The position numbers and the translations under genes are program-made. The notes below the pieces were generated by a model. That model was not told where the DNA came from and searched no databases. It saw only the letters and a program-made list of their open reading frames with translations. A stretch of 64,000 nucleotides of DNA, from the NCBI GenBank assembly GCA_002699025.1, contig PABA01000080.1:22025-86024 (forward strand). The letters are read 5' to 3'. Within the stretch, counting starts at the first letter, position 1. Every line of letters begins with the position of its first letter. Source of the stretch: Sandaracinus sp. (GTDB lineage Bacteria > Myxococcota_A > Polyangia > Polyangiales > Houyiibacteriaceae). This document shows, in pieces, positions 8,124-17,008 of the stretch.

Positions 8124-9005
8124 CTACGCCGCCAGGGGCAGGGCCCGGATGCGCTCGACGAAGTCGTCCGGGGCCTCGACGAAGAGCCGCTCCCCGAGGG
8201 CGAAAGCCTCCTCCTGGATGCGCCGCCGCTCCCCGGCGGCCACGTCCCGGAGCACCGCCCGGAGCGTCGGATCGCCGAGCTCCTCCCGCGCCACGACGCG
8301 CACGAAGACGGCCAGGTCGTGGTCGTCACCGAGCAGGCCGCTCAGCGCCTTGGCCACGCTCCGCCGCGCGCCGATCAGCTCGGGCGCGCGCCGCCGCAGC
8401 AGCTTGCAGTGGTACCGGTGGTACTTCACGCGCTTGCGCCACTCGTGGAGGCGCTCGACGCTCGGCGCCTCCTCCGCCTCGGCCCCGCGCTTCCGCGCGC
8501 GTTTGTAGGTCTTGCGCAGCCCCCCGACCCAGGCGTCGGGCCCCGCGGCGGGCACGCGCCAGCGCACGACGTCCTCGCGCACGCGCGCCAACCGCTCGCG
8601 GGCCTCCTTCAGCCGGCCGTCCGCATGCATCTGGGCGTGCAGGTCGTCGCGGCGATGCGCGAGCGCCTTGCGCAGCCCCTTCAGGCGCGCGTCGTCGAGG
8701 GCCGCCCCGAAGGGCTCGGCGAGCAGCTCGTCGAAGGTCTCGACCAGCGCCGCGGCGTCGCGGAAGCTCGAGAGCAGCCCCTGCGCGTCACGGACACGCG
8801 CGTTCTCGCGGGCGTAGAGCTCGGGGGCGGCCTTCCGCACCAGGCGCAGCAGCGCGCGGACCTTCTTGGCGCGCTTGCGGAGGTCGTGGACGGCGTCGGC
8901 GATCACCGGGCTCTTCGCCTCGTCGAGGGCCTTCTCCAGCTGCTCGCGGGCGACGCGGCGCACGGCCCCCTCGACGGGCTCGTCGGCTTCCAGGGCAAAG
9001 CTCAT
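8124..9005 (-). CDS. CHAD-domain protein
   Basis: A 293-residue, strongly basic, all-helical protein. The CHAD domain is a conserved-histidine alpha-helical domain known to bind inorganic polyphosphate. Its signature HDLRKRAKKVRALLRLVRK is near residue 40, and the second half repeats it as LHEWRKRVKYHRYHCKLLRR, with LLGDDHDLAVF further on. These His and Arg/Lys clusters line the polyphosphate groove in characterised CHAD proteins. The start was placed at the ATG of MSFALEADEP, because the 31 residues upstream are Arg/Ala-rich shadow sequence. No CYTH domain or polyphosphate kinase gene is adjacent, so its partner is unknown. Confidence 0.92.
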   Translation of the reverse strand: MSFALEADEPVEGAVRRVAREQLEKALDEAKSPVIADAVHDLRKRAKKVRALLRLVRKAAPELYARENARVRDAQGLLSSFRDAAALVETFDELLAEPFGAALDDARLKGLRKALAHRRDDLHAQMHADGRLKEARERLARVREDVVRWRVPAAGPDAWVGGLRKTYKRARKRGAEAEEAPSVERLHEWRKRVKYHRYHCKLLRRRAPELIGARRSVAKALSGLLGDDHDLAVFVRVVAREELGDPTLRAVLRDVAAGERRRIQEEAFALGERLFVEAPDDFVERIRALPLAA

Positions 9006-9107
9006 GGGGCGGGGTGCTGCAAGCGCGGCGCCACGCGCTCGACGCGGACCGCCCCCGCGCGCCCGCGCCTCACCCGGGGCGCGGCGCCCCGCCCGCACGC
9101 CGCCCGC

Positions 9108-10973
9108 TCAGGGGCAGCTCGTGCCGCGCACGCTCACGGAGCGCACCCGCGGCGTCTCCCAGCCGGGCCCCCGCAAGGTCAGCCGGAGCTGCACGACGCT
9201 CCCCCGCAGGGCCATGGGGAGCGCGCCCGCGTCGTCGGCCGTGACCCAGGTCGCCCGCTCGAGCGCCGCCGCGTCTGCCGCCGCCCGGACGGCCACCACC
9301 ACCTCGGCGTCCCGCGCCAGGTCGACGTCGGCGAACGCCCCGGTGATCGTCCGCGGCGCGCCGAGGTCGAGCGGCTCCGCCTCGTAGACCCCCTCGACGG
9401 GATAGGGGCTCGGGTCGGCCGCCACGTGCGCGAGCACCCCGGCGCGCTCGAAGCGCACCGTCTCGTCGCCGGTGTTCTGGACGGTGAAGCGCCACCCGCC
9501 GGCCACCGCCGTCGGCAGCCCGTCGCCCGTGAGCACGCGGCGCATGCGCCACACGTCCGTGCCCGCCACGCGCCGACCGATCGCGTCCACGTCGAAGAGG
9601 TACTCGCGGCCATCGGGGGCGTCGATGCGCAGGGAGATGCCCTCGGGCTCGGCCGTCGCCGTGATCACCGCCGAGAGCTCCACCGCCTCCGGCCCGGCCG
9701 TGCCGCCGAGGACCAGCGGCAGGGTCGCCGAGCCCGTCGAGCCCGGGCCGACGGACTGCTGGGGCGTGGCCGCCTTCGCGAAGACGTCCCCGCCGAAGCG
9801 CGTCCGCGGCCGCATGTCCTCCGGCGCGAAGGCCGTCCCGTCGTCGAGCGTGAGGCGCGCGAAGGCGTCGAGGCTGTGCTCGCTGAGCTCGAGGATGACG
9901 TCGTGCCAGCCCTCGGCGAGGGAGAGCGGGTAGCTCTCGTCCATGGGCTCCGGGTCGTAGCCGCCGCCGACGAACACGCCATCGACCCAGAGCCGGTGCC
10001 CGTCGTCGGAGCGGACGCGGATCGTGGCGCGCGGGGCCGGCAGGCGCACCCGCCCGATCCACCGCGCGGACCAGAGGTCGCTGCCGGCGAAGCCCACGTC
10101 ACCGGGGTCGTCCCGGCCGAAGTCGAGGTCCGAGCCGCGCGGGTCGAGGCGGCGGGCCCAGGGGACGCCGTCCGGGGTCGTCATGACGAAGGCGAAGAGC
10201 TCGCGCCCGAGGCTCTCGGGCCGGACGCGCAGCCGGCGCCGGGCGACGACCTCCTCCGCGCCCTCGGGCCCGATGCGCAGCGTCAGCCCGCCGGGGCCGC
10301 CCTCGTCCGCGTAGGTCATGGCGATCGGGTACCAACCGTCCCGCGGCACCTCGAGCTCCCCGACGCCGTCCTCGAAGGGCCCGGGCGCGACCACCCGCGC
10401 GACGCTCCCGTCCAGGTCGATCTCCACGACGCCCACGTCGTCCACGTCGAGGACGAGCCGCTGGGGGCCGGCCTCGAGGAAGATCTCGCCTTCGTAGAGG
10501 AGCGTGAACTGGTCGTCGCCGGCCTCGAGGCCGAGCCCGCGGATGACCCCCGAGTAGTACTCGTCGAGGTCGTGCAGGTAGGCCTGGCCGGTCGGAGTCG
10601 CGCCGCTCAGGTCCGCGAGCGCCGGGTCCTCCGTGTCGAGGACCACGCCCTCGAAGGCCGTGACGCGGAGCACGCCGAGCCGGTGCGGTTGGAGCGCGAG
10701 CTCGAGGGCCCCCTCGCTGACGACGAGGTCGCTCCCTTCGGGCAGGGTCAGGTCCTCGAAGCCGAGGCGCACGAGCTCCGCGGGCGGCCCCCCATCGCAG
10801 GGCCCCGCATCCATGGGCCCCGCGTCGGCCGGGCCGGCGTCCTCGCCCGCGTCGACGGCCGCGTCCATGGCGCTGGCGTCCGCGGCCCCCGCGTCGCGCG
10901 CGGGGGCGAAGCCGAGCGCCCCGCGATCGACGGAGCACGCGAGGCAGAAGAGGAGCGGGAGCCACCACCGCAC
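9108..10973 (-). CDS. Lipoprotein with PA14-like beta-sandwich region
   Basis: A 621-residue exported protein. The GTG start gives VRWWLPLLFCLACSVDRG, a lipoprotein signal peptide, followed by a D-A-G-A/P linker (DAGAADASAMDAAVDAGEDA) typical of myxobacterial surface lipoproteins. The body is beta-rich. YYSGVIRGLGLEAGDDQFTLLYEGEI and DGWYPIAMTYADEGGPGGLTLRI look like PA14-type carbohydrate- or ligand-binding sandwiches. A second similar unit (IRVRSDDGHRLWVDGVFVGG with LAEGWHDVILELSEHSLDAF) supports two PA14-like domains. The C-terminal third has Ig-like strands ending in VSVRGTSCP. No catalytic motif was found. Probably surface binding or adhesion; ligand unknown. Confidence 0.8.
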   Translation of the reverse strand: MRWWLPLLFCLACSVDRGALGFAPARDAGAADASAMDAAVDAGEDAGPADAGPMDAGPCDGGPPAELVRLGFEDLTLPEGSDLVVSEGALELALQPHRLGVLRVTAFEGVVLDTEDPALADLSGATPTGQAYLHDLDEYYSGVIRGLGLEAGDDQFTLLYEGEIFLEAGPQRLVLDVDDVGVVEIDLDGSVARVVAPGPFEDGVGELEVPRDGWYPIAMTYADEGGPGGLTLRIGPEGAEEVVARRRLRVRPESLGRELFAFVMTTPDGVPWARRLDPRGSDLDFGRDDPGDVGFAGSDLWSARWIGRVRLPAPRATIRVRSDDGHRLWVDGVFVGGGYDPEPMDESYPLSLAEGWHDVILELSEHSLDAFARLTLDDGTAFAPEDMRPRTRFGGDVFAKAATPQQSVGPGSTGSATLPLVLGGTAGPEAVELSAVITATAEPEGISLRIDAPDGREYLFDVDAIGRRVAGTDVWRMRRVLTGDGLPTAVAGGWRFTVQNTGDETVRFERAGVLAHVAADPSPYPVEGVYEAEPLDLGAPRTITGAFADVDLARDAEVVVAVRAAADAAALERATWVTADDAGALPMALRGSVVQLRLTLRGPGWETPRVRSVSVRGTSCP

Positions 10974-11180
10974 GCCTCGGAAGTGCCCCCTTTCGCGCCG
11001 AGCCGCAAGACGAATCGTCCCCCGCGGGGTGGATCGACACGCCCGCGAAATCCCCGCGAAACCCTGGCCGGACGACGCCACCGCGCGCCCGCCGACGTGG
11101 CCGCGCTTCGACGTCCCCGCACGCGCAGGATGCGTCCGAAGCGACTCGACCTTCGTCCGCGTCGCTTCGAGCGAGTCGGC

Positions 11181-11222
11181 GTGTGCCCCGTGCCCGTGCC
11201 TGTCCGTGCCCGTGCCCGTGGG
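11181..11222. repeat. CGTGCC hexamer array
   Basis: Two blocks of two perfect CGTGCC hexamers (11189-11200 and 11205-11216) separated by TGTC, flanked by partial units. It lies in the 388-bp gap 10974-11361 downstream of the giant kinase gene. Apart from this array and the palindrome at 11299-11330, I see no gene or other element in the gap. Confidence 0.7.
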
Positions 11223-11298
11223 AGGATGGGGAGCGTTTCTCGGCCGGGACGACTCCGCCTCGATGGTGCGCTCGCCGTTCCTCTCGTCTGCCCCGCGA

Positions 11299-11330
11299 CG
11301 TCCTCGTGCACGTGCACGTGCACGAGGACG
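11299..11330. terminator. 32-bp perfect palindrome downstream of the giant kinase gene
   Basis: The 32 bases are exactly self-complementary, built of GTGCAC/CGTGCA units and centred at 11314/11315. It lies 32 bp past the stop codon of the 11362-16671 gene in the direction of its transcription. The RNA would form a very stable hairpin, so a terminator is the simplest reading. A protein-binding site is also possible. Confidence 0.55.
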
Positions 11331-11361
11331 AGGACGTCGTGCGACCCCGGAAGACCCTCCC

Positions 11362-14300
11362 TCAGTCGTCGATGGCGAGGCCGAGCTTCTGGCGGAGCGT
11401 CATGTAGGCGTCGCTCACCCCGTAGAGGTAGAGCTCCCGCAGCCGCTCCTTCTGCGTCGCCTGGTCGTCCGGGCTCGCCTTCACGAGCGCCGTCGCGATC
11501 TCCAGGTCGTTCGCCATCACGAAGCCCACCCGGTCCGCCGTCAGGTCCACGGCCGCGACCCAGCGCTTCATGTCGAGCTCCGGCGCCGCCGCGAGGAGCT
11601 TCTGCACCAGCTCGCGCACCTTGTTCTGGCCGCTGTTGTCCACGTGGGACTTCAGCGCGGCGAGGCAGTCGTCGACCTTCACACGCAGGTTCTTCGGCAC
11701 CGGGAACTGCGGCGTCGCCAGCTTGATCGCCGCCAGCAGCCAGGCCCGGAGCCCGCTCCCGCTCGGCACCAGGTGCCGGAGGTAGTGGCCCGGCCGGAAG
11801 TAGCTCAGGTGCCGCGCCGCCACGAAGGCGAGCGCCTGCGCCGGGCCCCCGGCGAGCGCCGCCTTGCCCACGCCCACGGCGGGCGGGGACGAGAAGACGA
11901 AGCTCAGGCCGCCCGGGTCGTCCTCCCGGTAGTAGGTCTTCGGCAGCGGGATCTGCGTGACGCCGGCCACGTAGTGGAGCGTCTGCACCATCACCGACTC
12001 GTCGCTCTCCGGATCCCGCGGCTTCGCCCCGTCCAGCTTGTAGGCCGAGAGCTTCTGCGAGCGCGTCGCCACGACCGCCGGCGTGATCGCCGCGAAGATG
12101 CCCGTGAGCAGCGGGTCCTGCTCCGGGTGGAGCAGGTGGTTGAACCAGATGTCCTCGCTGAAGAACTCCTGCGCCGCCGCCGGGTGCTTCGAGCGGTGCT
12201 TCTTGAAGAAGCTCTGCTCGTCCGGCCCGGCCATGTTGAGCACCTTCAGCGCCTGGCAGACGCACCAGCTCTCGTCGGCCTTCTTCACGTCCGTGAAGAG
12301 CTGCCGCAGCGACTGGTAGCTTTCGATCCGGTAGGGGCTCTTGCGCAGCAGATCCCGGTGGATGTCCACGGCCTTCCGGAAGAAGCGCTTCGGGTCGGCC
12401 TCGTAGATCTCCGCCAGCTTCTCGAGGCGCCGCCGGCTCTCCGGGTCGAGCTCCTGCGCGGCCTCGTAGGCCTCGGTCGCCTGCGCCGGGTCGTCCAGCT
12501 TCTCTTCGTAGAGCTCGCCGAGCGTGTCCCAGATCTTCGCCCGCTCCTCCGCCGGCGCGCCCTTCGAGCGCTCGAGGTGCGCGCGGTAGGCGTTCGCCAG
12601 CCCGCTCCAGTCCTCGCCCGCCTCCAGGCACGCGCGGAGCCCCTCGAAGGCCCGGTCCATGCCCGGGTCGTTGTCGAGGGCCTGCTCGTAGTAGTCGGCC
12701 GCCTCGTCGTGCCGCTCGAGCTCCTTGTGCGCGATGGACGCCGCCGTGACGTAGTACTTCGCGAGCTGCCGCGGATCGTCGATCAGCTCGGCGATGCGCA
12801 GGATGACCTCCACCAGACGCGACCAGTCCTTGGTCTCGCTGTAGACGGCCATCAGCTTCGTCAGCAGGTTCCGATCGTCCGGCGTGATCTCGAGCGCCGC
12901 CACGTAGCTCTTCGCGGCCTTCTCGCGATCCTTGAGCTCGTCCTTGAGCACGTCTCCGACCGCGACGAGCAGATCGAAGCGCTCCTCGTCGGGGGCCCGC
13001 TCCATGCGCCGCCGCAGCGTGCGCACGACCTGGTCCCACTCCTTCTTCGCCTCGTGCACCCTCCGCAGCGAGGCGAGCGGCGCGGGGTCGTCCGGCGCGA
13101 GCTCGGCCGCGTCGTCGAGCACCTTCGCGGCCTCGTCGAGCTGCCCGGCCTCGCGGAGCGCGTCGCCGCGGCGGAAGAGGAGGCTCCCCTTCTCGACGGC
13201 GCCGAGCTCCTCGCCGGCCTTCTCGAAGAGCTCCCGGTAGAGCTCGGCCGCTTCGTCCCACTCCTTCGCGTCGTAGGTGACGTCGGCCACGCGCTGGAGC
13301 ACGTCCCGATCGTCCGGCGCGTAGGCCTTGGCGTTCAGGAACGCGCGCTGGGCCTTGGCGAACTGCTCGAGCTTCGCGAAGGCGTCGCCACAGCGCAGGC
13401 TCACGGCCAGCGCCGCCTCCTCGTCCATCTCCGAGGTCCGCGCGAGGAGCGGCTCGTAGCGCTCCACGGCCGTCTCCCAGTCGCCGGCCTCGAAGGCCAT
13501 GTCGCCGAGGCCCCGGGCCGCCGGCGTGCAGGTCGGGTCGAGCTCGAGGGCGTCCTCGAAGGCCGCGCGGGCCTTCTTCTCGTCCTCGAGGCGCTCGGCG
13601 TAGAGCACGCCCAGCTCCGCGTGGAGCTCGGCCTTGCGGGTCTTGCCGTCCGTGACCTCGATCTCGCGGAGCAGGAGCTCGGCCGCGCCGTGCGCGTCAC
13701 CCCGGCTCGCGTAGAGCCGCCGGAGCGCCTCGGCCGCCGTGGCGTTCCCCTCGTCCGCGTCGAGCGCCCACTTGTAGCGCTCGATGGCCCGGTCGCGGTC
13801 GCCCGCGTCCTCGAGGAGCTTGCCCGCCTCGACGTAGCGCTCGGCCTTCTTCCCGGGCTCGCTCTCGCTCTCGGCGAGCCGGTCCACGGCCTCCACGGCC
13901 GCCGTCGCGTCGCCGGTCTGCGCCTTGAGCCGCGCCATCAGCGAGAGCGCGTCGGCGTGCTCCGAGTCCATGGCGAGCACGCGCTCGCAGAGCTCCATGG
14001 CCCGCTCGGGCGCGCCCACGTCGACCATGAGCGCCTTGGCCGCCTGCATGAGCAGGTCCCCCTTGCGGCGCTCGTCCTCGGCCGCCTGCGCATGCCGCTC
14101 GAGGGTCTGGACGAGCTCGTCGAAGCGCCCCGCCTGCCGGTAGAGGCGCGCCAGAGCCGGGTTCGCGTTCTCGTTGCCGGGGTCGATCTCGACGACCTGC
14201 TCGTAGGCGGCGACGGCCGCCTCGCGGTCGACGAACTCCTCCTCCTGGATGGCGCCGATGTGCTCGAGGACGGCGATCTTCTGCCGCGGCGTCGCCATCA

Positions 14301-16671
14301 GATCGAGCTGCCGCTGGAGCGTGTCGAGGAGCTTCTCGTAGTTGCTCGTGCGCGCGTAGATGCGCTCGAGCCCCTTGAGCGCGTCGAGGCTCCGGTCGTC
14401 CACGTGGAGCGCGGCCTCGTAGTTCACCGTCGCCTTCTCGAAGTCGTCGAGCCGATCCTCGTAGAGCTCGGCGAGCTTGAGCGAGGCGGTCACCTTGCCC
14501 TCGTCGCCGCTCTGCTGGATGCGCTTCTGGAGGAGCTCGGCGAGCTCCTTCCACTCCTCGCGCTCCTCGTGGATCGACTCGAGGGCGTCGAGGGCCATCG
14601 GGTGCGTCGGGTCGTCGCCGAGGATGTCCTGGAACATGCCGACGGCGCGGTCCTTGTCGCCGAGGCGGCGGAGGACGATGTCGGCGGCGGCGGCGCGGTG
14701 ATCGCGGGCGGCGGCCGGGTTGCTCGTCGACGCGGCGCGCGCCTCGAGGAGCTGCACGGCCTCGGGCCAGGACTTGGCCTTCTCGTAGAGCGCGAGCGTG
14801 CCCTCGTAGGCCGCGTCGCACTGCGCGTCGAGCTCGAGCGCCTTCGCGTAGCAGGGCAGCGCGAAGTCCGGGCGCTTGAGCTGATCGCCGTACCAGCCGC
14901 CGAGGAGCAGGTAGAGCGGGACCGCCTCCGGGTCGTCGCCGAGCTCCTGCACCACCTCGTTCAGCGTGCCGAGCACCTCGCCCCAGCGCTCCTCGTTGCC
15001 GGCGGCGATGCGCTGCACGGCGCGGACGGTCTTGTCGTCCTCGGGCTCGTCGGCGAGGGCCTGCACCCAGGCGACGAGGGCGTTGTCCGGGTCCTCGAGC
15101 TGGTCCTCGTAGAGCGCGGCGATCTCGCGGAGGATCTCCGCCCGCTCGCCCGCGTCCTCGACCGTCTCGGCCCGCTCGAGGAGGAGCTCGGCGAGCCCCT
15201 CGTAGTCGCCGGCCTCGCGCCGGATCTCCTCGAGGCCGCTCCGGGCGACCGCGTCCTCGGCGTCGATCTCGAGGAGCGCCTCGTAGACCTTCGCGGCCCC
15301 CTCGGCGTTCTTCGCCTCGGCCTCTTCGATGCGCGCCGCGCGGAAGAGGAGCGCCTTCTTGTCGTCGGCCTCCTCGACCTTCTCGACGCACTCCAGGAGC
15401 ACGGCGACGACCTTCGCCCAGGCCTGTGCGGGCGCCGCGATCTCCTCGAGCGCGTCCGCCTTCTCGCCGTCCTTCGGCGCCTTCTTCAGCGCCTTCGCGG
15501 CCTTCTCGAAGGCCTTCTCGTCGAGGTCCTTCTTCGCCGCCTTGGAGCGGGCGAGGTCGTCGATGGCGTCGAGGAACTCCTTCGCCGAGCCGAAGCGCTC
15601 GGCCGAGTCCTTGGCGAGGGCCATCAGCACGAGGGCGTCGAGGTCCTTGCTGACCCAGCCCTTCGGGGCGTGGGTCGAGGGCGGCTCGGGCTCCGCGTCG
15701 AGGTGCTGGGCGATGACCTCGAAGGCGCTGTGCCCCTCGAAGGGGAAGCGGCCCGTGAGGATCTCGTAGAGCATCACGCCGACGGCGTAGATGTCCGAGC
15801 TCGGGGAGACCGAGTCGCCGCGCGCCATCTCGGGCGCGATGGCCTGAGCGTTGCCGAAGACGCGGAGCGCGCCGATGGCGTCCGGGCGGGTGGCGCCGGC
15901 CGTGAGCAGGCGGTGCGCGCAGGCGTCGACGAGCACGCCCGTCGGCTCGCCGCGGCTGCCGTCCTCCTTGGTGGGGCGCGTGACGAAGACGTTCGAGGAC
16001 TTCACGTCCGCGTGCACCAGGCCGACCTGGTGGAGCTTGCGGAGCGCGCCGAGGATCGCCGCCAGGACCGGGCGGGCCTCGTTGAAGTGCATGGGCCCGA
16101 CCCGCTGGATGCGGGCGGCGAGGGTCTGGCCCTCGACGTAGGCCGTGGCGACCCAGCCGCGACCGTCCGGGAGGTGGCCGCACTCGAGGATCGGGGCGAA
16201 GCCGGCGATGTTCGCGTGGGCGATGGCGCGCTGGGCCGTGAGGAAGCGCTGCAGGGCGGAGGGGTCGCGGCTCAGGCTCGAGCGGATGACCTTGATGGCG
16301 GCGCGCTGGCGCTCGTCGCCTTCGCCGCGCTCGCCGAGGTAGACCGTGCCGAGGCCCCCTTCGGCGAGGGTCTTCACGATCTTGAAGTCGCCGATGTGGC
16401 TGCCGGGCTCGAGCGCGGCGCCGAGGCGCACGTCGAAGACGGCGGCGACGTCGGCGTTCTTGCTCGAGAGGCTGATCGCGTCGGCGAGCGCCTCCATCGC
16501 GTGGTCGCGGGCGCAGCGCTCGACGAGGGCGCGGGCGAAGGCGCCCTTGCCGTCGGTGCCGCCGACCTCCTTCGGGTCGTAGCCCAGGAGGTCCCGGGCG
16601 AGATCGGTCATGTCATCGAGCTCGAAGTGCTTCTCCAGCTCGCCGCGCAAAAGGTCGTACGTATCGCTCAT
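11362..16671 (-). CDS. Giant Ser/Thr protein kinase-like protein with TPR-type superhelix
   Basis: 1769 residues in four parts. Residues 1-70 (LRGELEKHFELDDMTDLARD) form a small helical domain resembling effector-associated Death-like domains. Residues ~93-375 are a eukaryotic-type kinase fold: glycine loop AEGGLGTVYLG, Lys127 in AAIKV, catalytic loop HADVKSSN at 220-227, DAC at 249-251 in place of DFG, and IAPE at 278-281. Because Lys, catalytic Asp and Mg-binding Asp are all kept, it may be active. Residues ~380-1480 are tandem TPR-like helical pairs (for example AAKVYEALLEIDAEDAVARS). The last ~280 residues are a conserved-looking helical domain (LAFVAARHLSYFRPGHYLRH). No membrane span. 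Probably a cytoplasmic signalling scaffold. Confidence 0.88.
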   Translation of the reverse strand: MSDTYDLLRGELEKHFELDDMTDLARDLLGYDPKEVGGTDGKGAFARALVERCARDHAMEALADAISLSSKNADVAAVFDVRLGAALEPGSHIGDFKIVKTLAEGGLGTVYLGERGEGDERQRAAIKVIRSSLSRDPSALQRFLTAQRAIAHANIAGFAPILECGHLPDGRGWVATAYVEGQTLAARIQRVGPMHFNEARPVLAAILGALRKLHQVGLVHADVKSSNVFVTRPTKEDGSRGEPTGVLVDACAHRLLTAGATRPDAIGALRVFGNAQAIAPEMARGDSVSPSSDIYAVGVMLYEILTGRFPFEGHSAFEVIAQHLDAEPEPPSTHAPKGWVSKDLDALVLMALAKDSAERFGSAKEFLDAIDDLARSKAAKKDLDEKAFEKAAKALKKAPKDGEKADALEEIAAPAQAWAKVVAVLLECVEKVEEADDKKALLFRAARIEEAEAKNAEGAAKVYEALLEIDAEDAVARSGLEEIRREAGDYEGLAELLLERAETVEDAGERAEILREIAALYEDQLEDPDNALVAWVQALADEPEDDKTVRAVQRIAAGNEERWGEVLGTLNEVVQELGDDPEAVPLYLLLGGWYGDQLKRPDFALPCYAKALELDAQCDAAYEGTLALYEKAKSWPEAVQLLEARAASTSNPAAARDHRAAAADIVLRRLGDKDRAVGMFQDILGDDPTHPMALDALESIHEEREEWKELAELLQKRIQQSGDEGKVTASLKLAELYEDRLDDFEKATVNYEAALHVDDRSLDALKGLERIYARTSNYEKLLDTLQRQLDLMATPRQKIAVLEHIGAIQEEEFVDREAAVAAYEQVVEIDPGNENANPALARLYRQAGRFDELVQTLERHAQAAEDERRKGDLLMQAAKALMVDVGAPERAMELCERVLAMDSEHADALSLMARLKAQTGDATAAVEAVDRLAESESEPGKKAERYVEAGKLLEDAGDRDRAIERYKWALDADEGNATAAEALRRLYASRGDAHGAAELLLREIEVTDGKTRKAELHAELGVLYAERLEDEKKARAAFEDALELDPTCTPAARGLGDMAFEAGDWETAVERYEPLLARTSEMDEEAALAVSLRCGDAFAKLEQFAKAQRAFLNAKAYAPDDRDVLQRVADVTYDAKEWDEAAELYRELFEKAGEELGAVEKGSLLFRRGDALREAGQLDEAAKVLDDAAELAPDDPAPLASLRRVHEAKKEWDQVVRTLRRRMERAPDEERFDLLVAVGDVLKDELKDREKAAKSYVAALEITPDDRNLLTKLMAVYSETKDWSRLVEVILRIAELIDDPRQLAKYYVTAASIAHKELERHDEAADYYEQALDNDPGMDRAFEGLRACLEAGEDWSGLANAYRAHLERSKGAPAEERAKIWDTLGELYEEKLDDPAQATEAYEAAQELDPESRRRLEKLAEIYEADPKRFFRKAVDIHRDLLRKSPYRIESYQSLRQLFTDVKKADESWCVCQALKVLNMAGPDEQSFFKKHRSKHPAAAQEFFSEDIWFNHLLHPEQDPLLTGIFAAITPAVVATRSQKLSAYKLDGAKPRDPESDESVMVQTLHYVAGVTQIPLPKTYYREDDPGGLSFVFSSPPAVGVGKAALAGGPAQALAFVAARHLSYFRPGHYLRHLVPSGSGLRAWLLAAIKLATPQFPVPKNLRVKVDDCLAALKSHVDNSGQNKVRELVQKLLAAAPELDMKRWVAAVDLTADRVGFVMANDLEIATALVKASPDDQATQKERLRELYLYGVSDAYMTLRQKLGLAIDD

Positions 16672-16808
16672 CGATTATCCAAGGCCGTCGAAACCCTCCC
16701 CCAGGGGCGACGGCGGATGGTACGGGATCGGGGCCTGCGAAGGAACGGCACGTGCTTTCAGGGGGGCGTGGAGGTGAGATAGGTCACGTTCTTCCGCTCG
16801 CGGGCGCT

Positions 16809-16950
16809 CGCTCCTGCGCTCCGGCTCGGGGTCCCGCTTCGGCCCGGGCTGCTCGGGCTGGGGCTCCGGCTCCGGCTCCGGCTCGCGCTGGAGCTCGCGC
16901 TCGTCGCTCGGGCTTCGGCTCCGGCTCCCGCTCCCGGCTCGAGCGCCCAG
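16809..16950. repeat. Degenerate GGCTCC hexamer array in divergent promoter region
   Basis: The 337-bp gap 16672-17008 separates the divergent kinase and REC-GGDEF genes. Much of it is an imperfect hexamer array, including three exact GGCTCC units at 16862-16879 and a second cluster of GGCTCC/CGCTCC units around 16917-16941. Promoters for both genes must lie here, but no confident -35/-10 pair is visible. Confidence 0.6.
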
Positions 16951-17008
16951 CCCCCAGCTCCCCTCACCACTCTTGATCAGCCCCCGGGCCCCCTCCCATC
17001 ATCCCGCG

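Noticed and set aside
4500..11726. A 2408-residue plus-strand open frame
   Set aside because: Runs antisense to the lipoprotein, acylase, CHAD and PA14-like genes; Arg/Glu/Ala/Pro-rich composition caused by high GC, with no domains.
10633..16782. A 2049-residue plus-strand open frame
   Set aside because: Antisense shadow of the giant kinase gene; third-position GC keeps it open.
16973..17008. TTG start 12 codons upstream for the response regulator
   Set aside because: The extra residues (ISPRAPSHHP) are not part of the receiver fold and no ribosome site precedes them.
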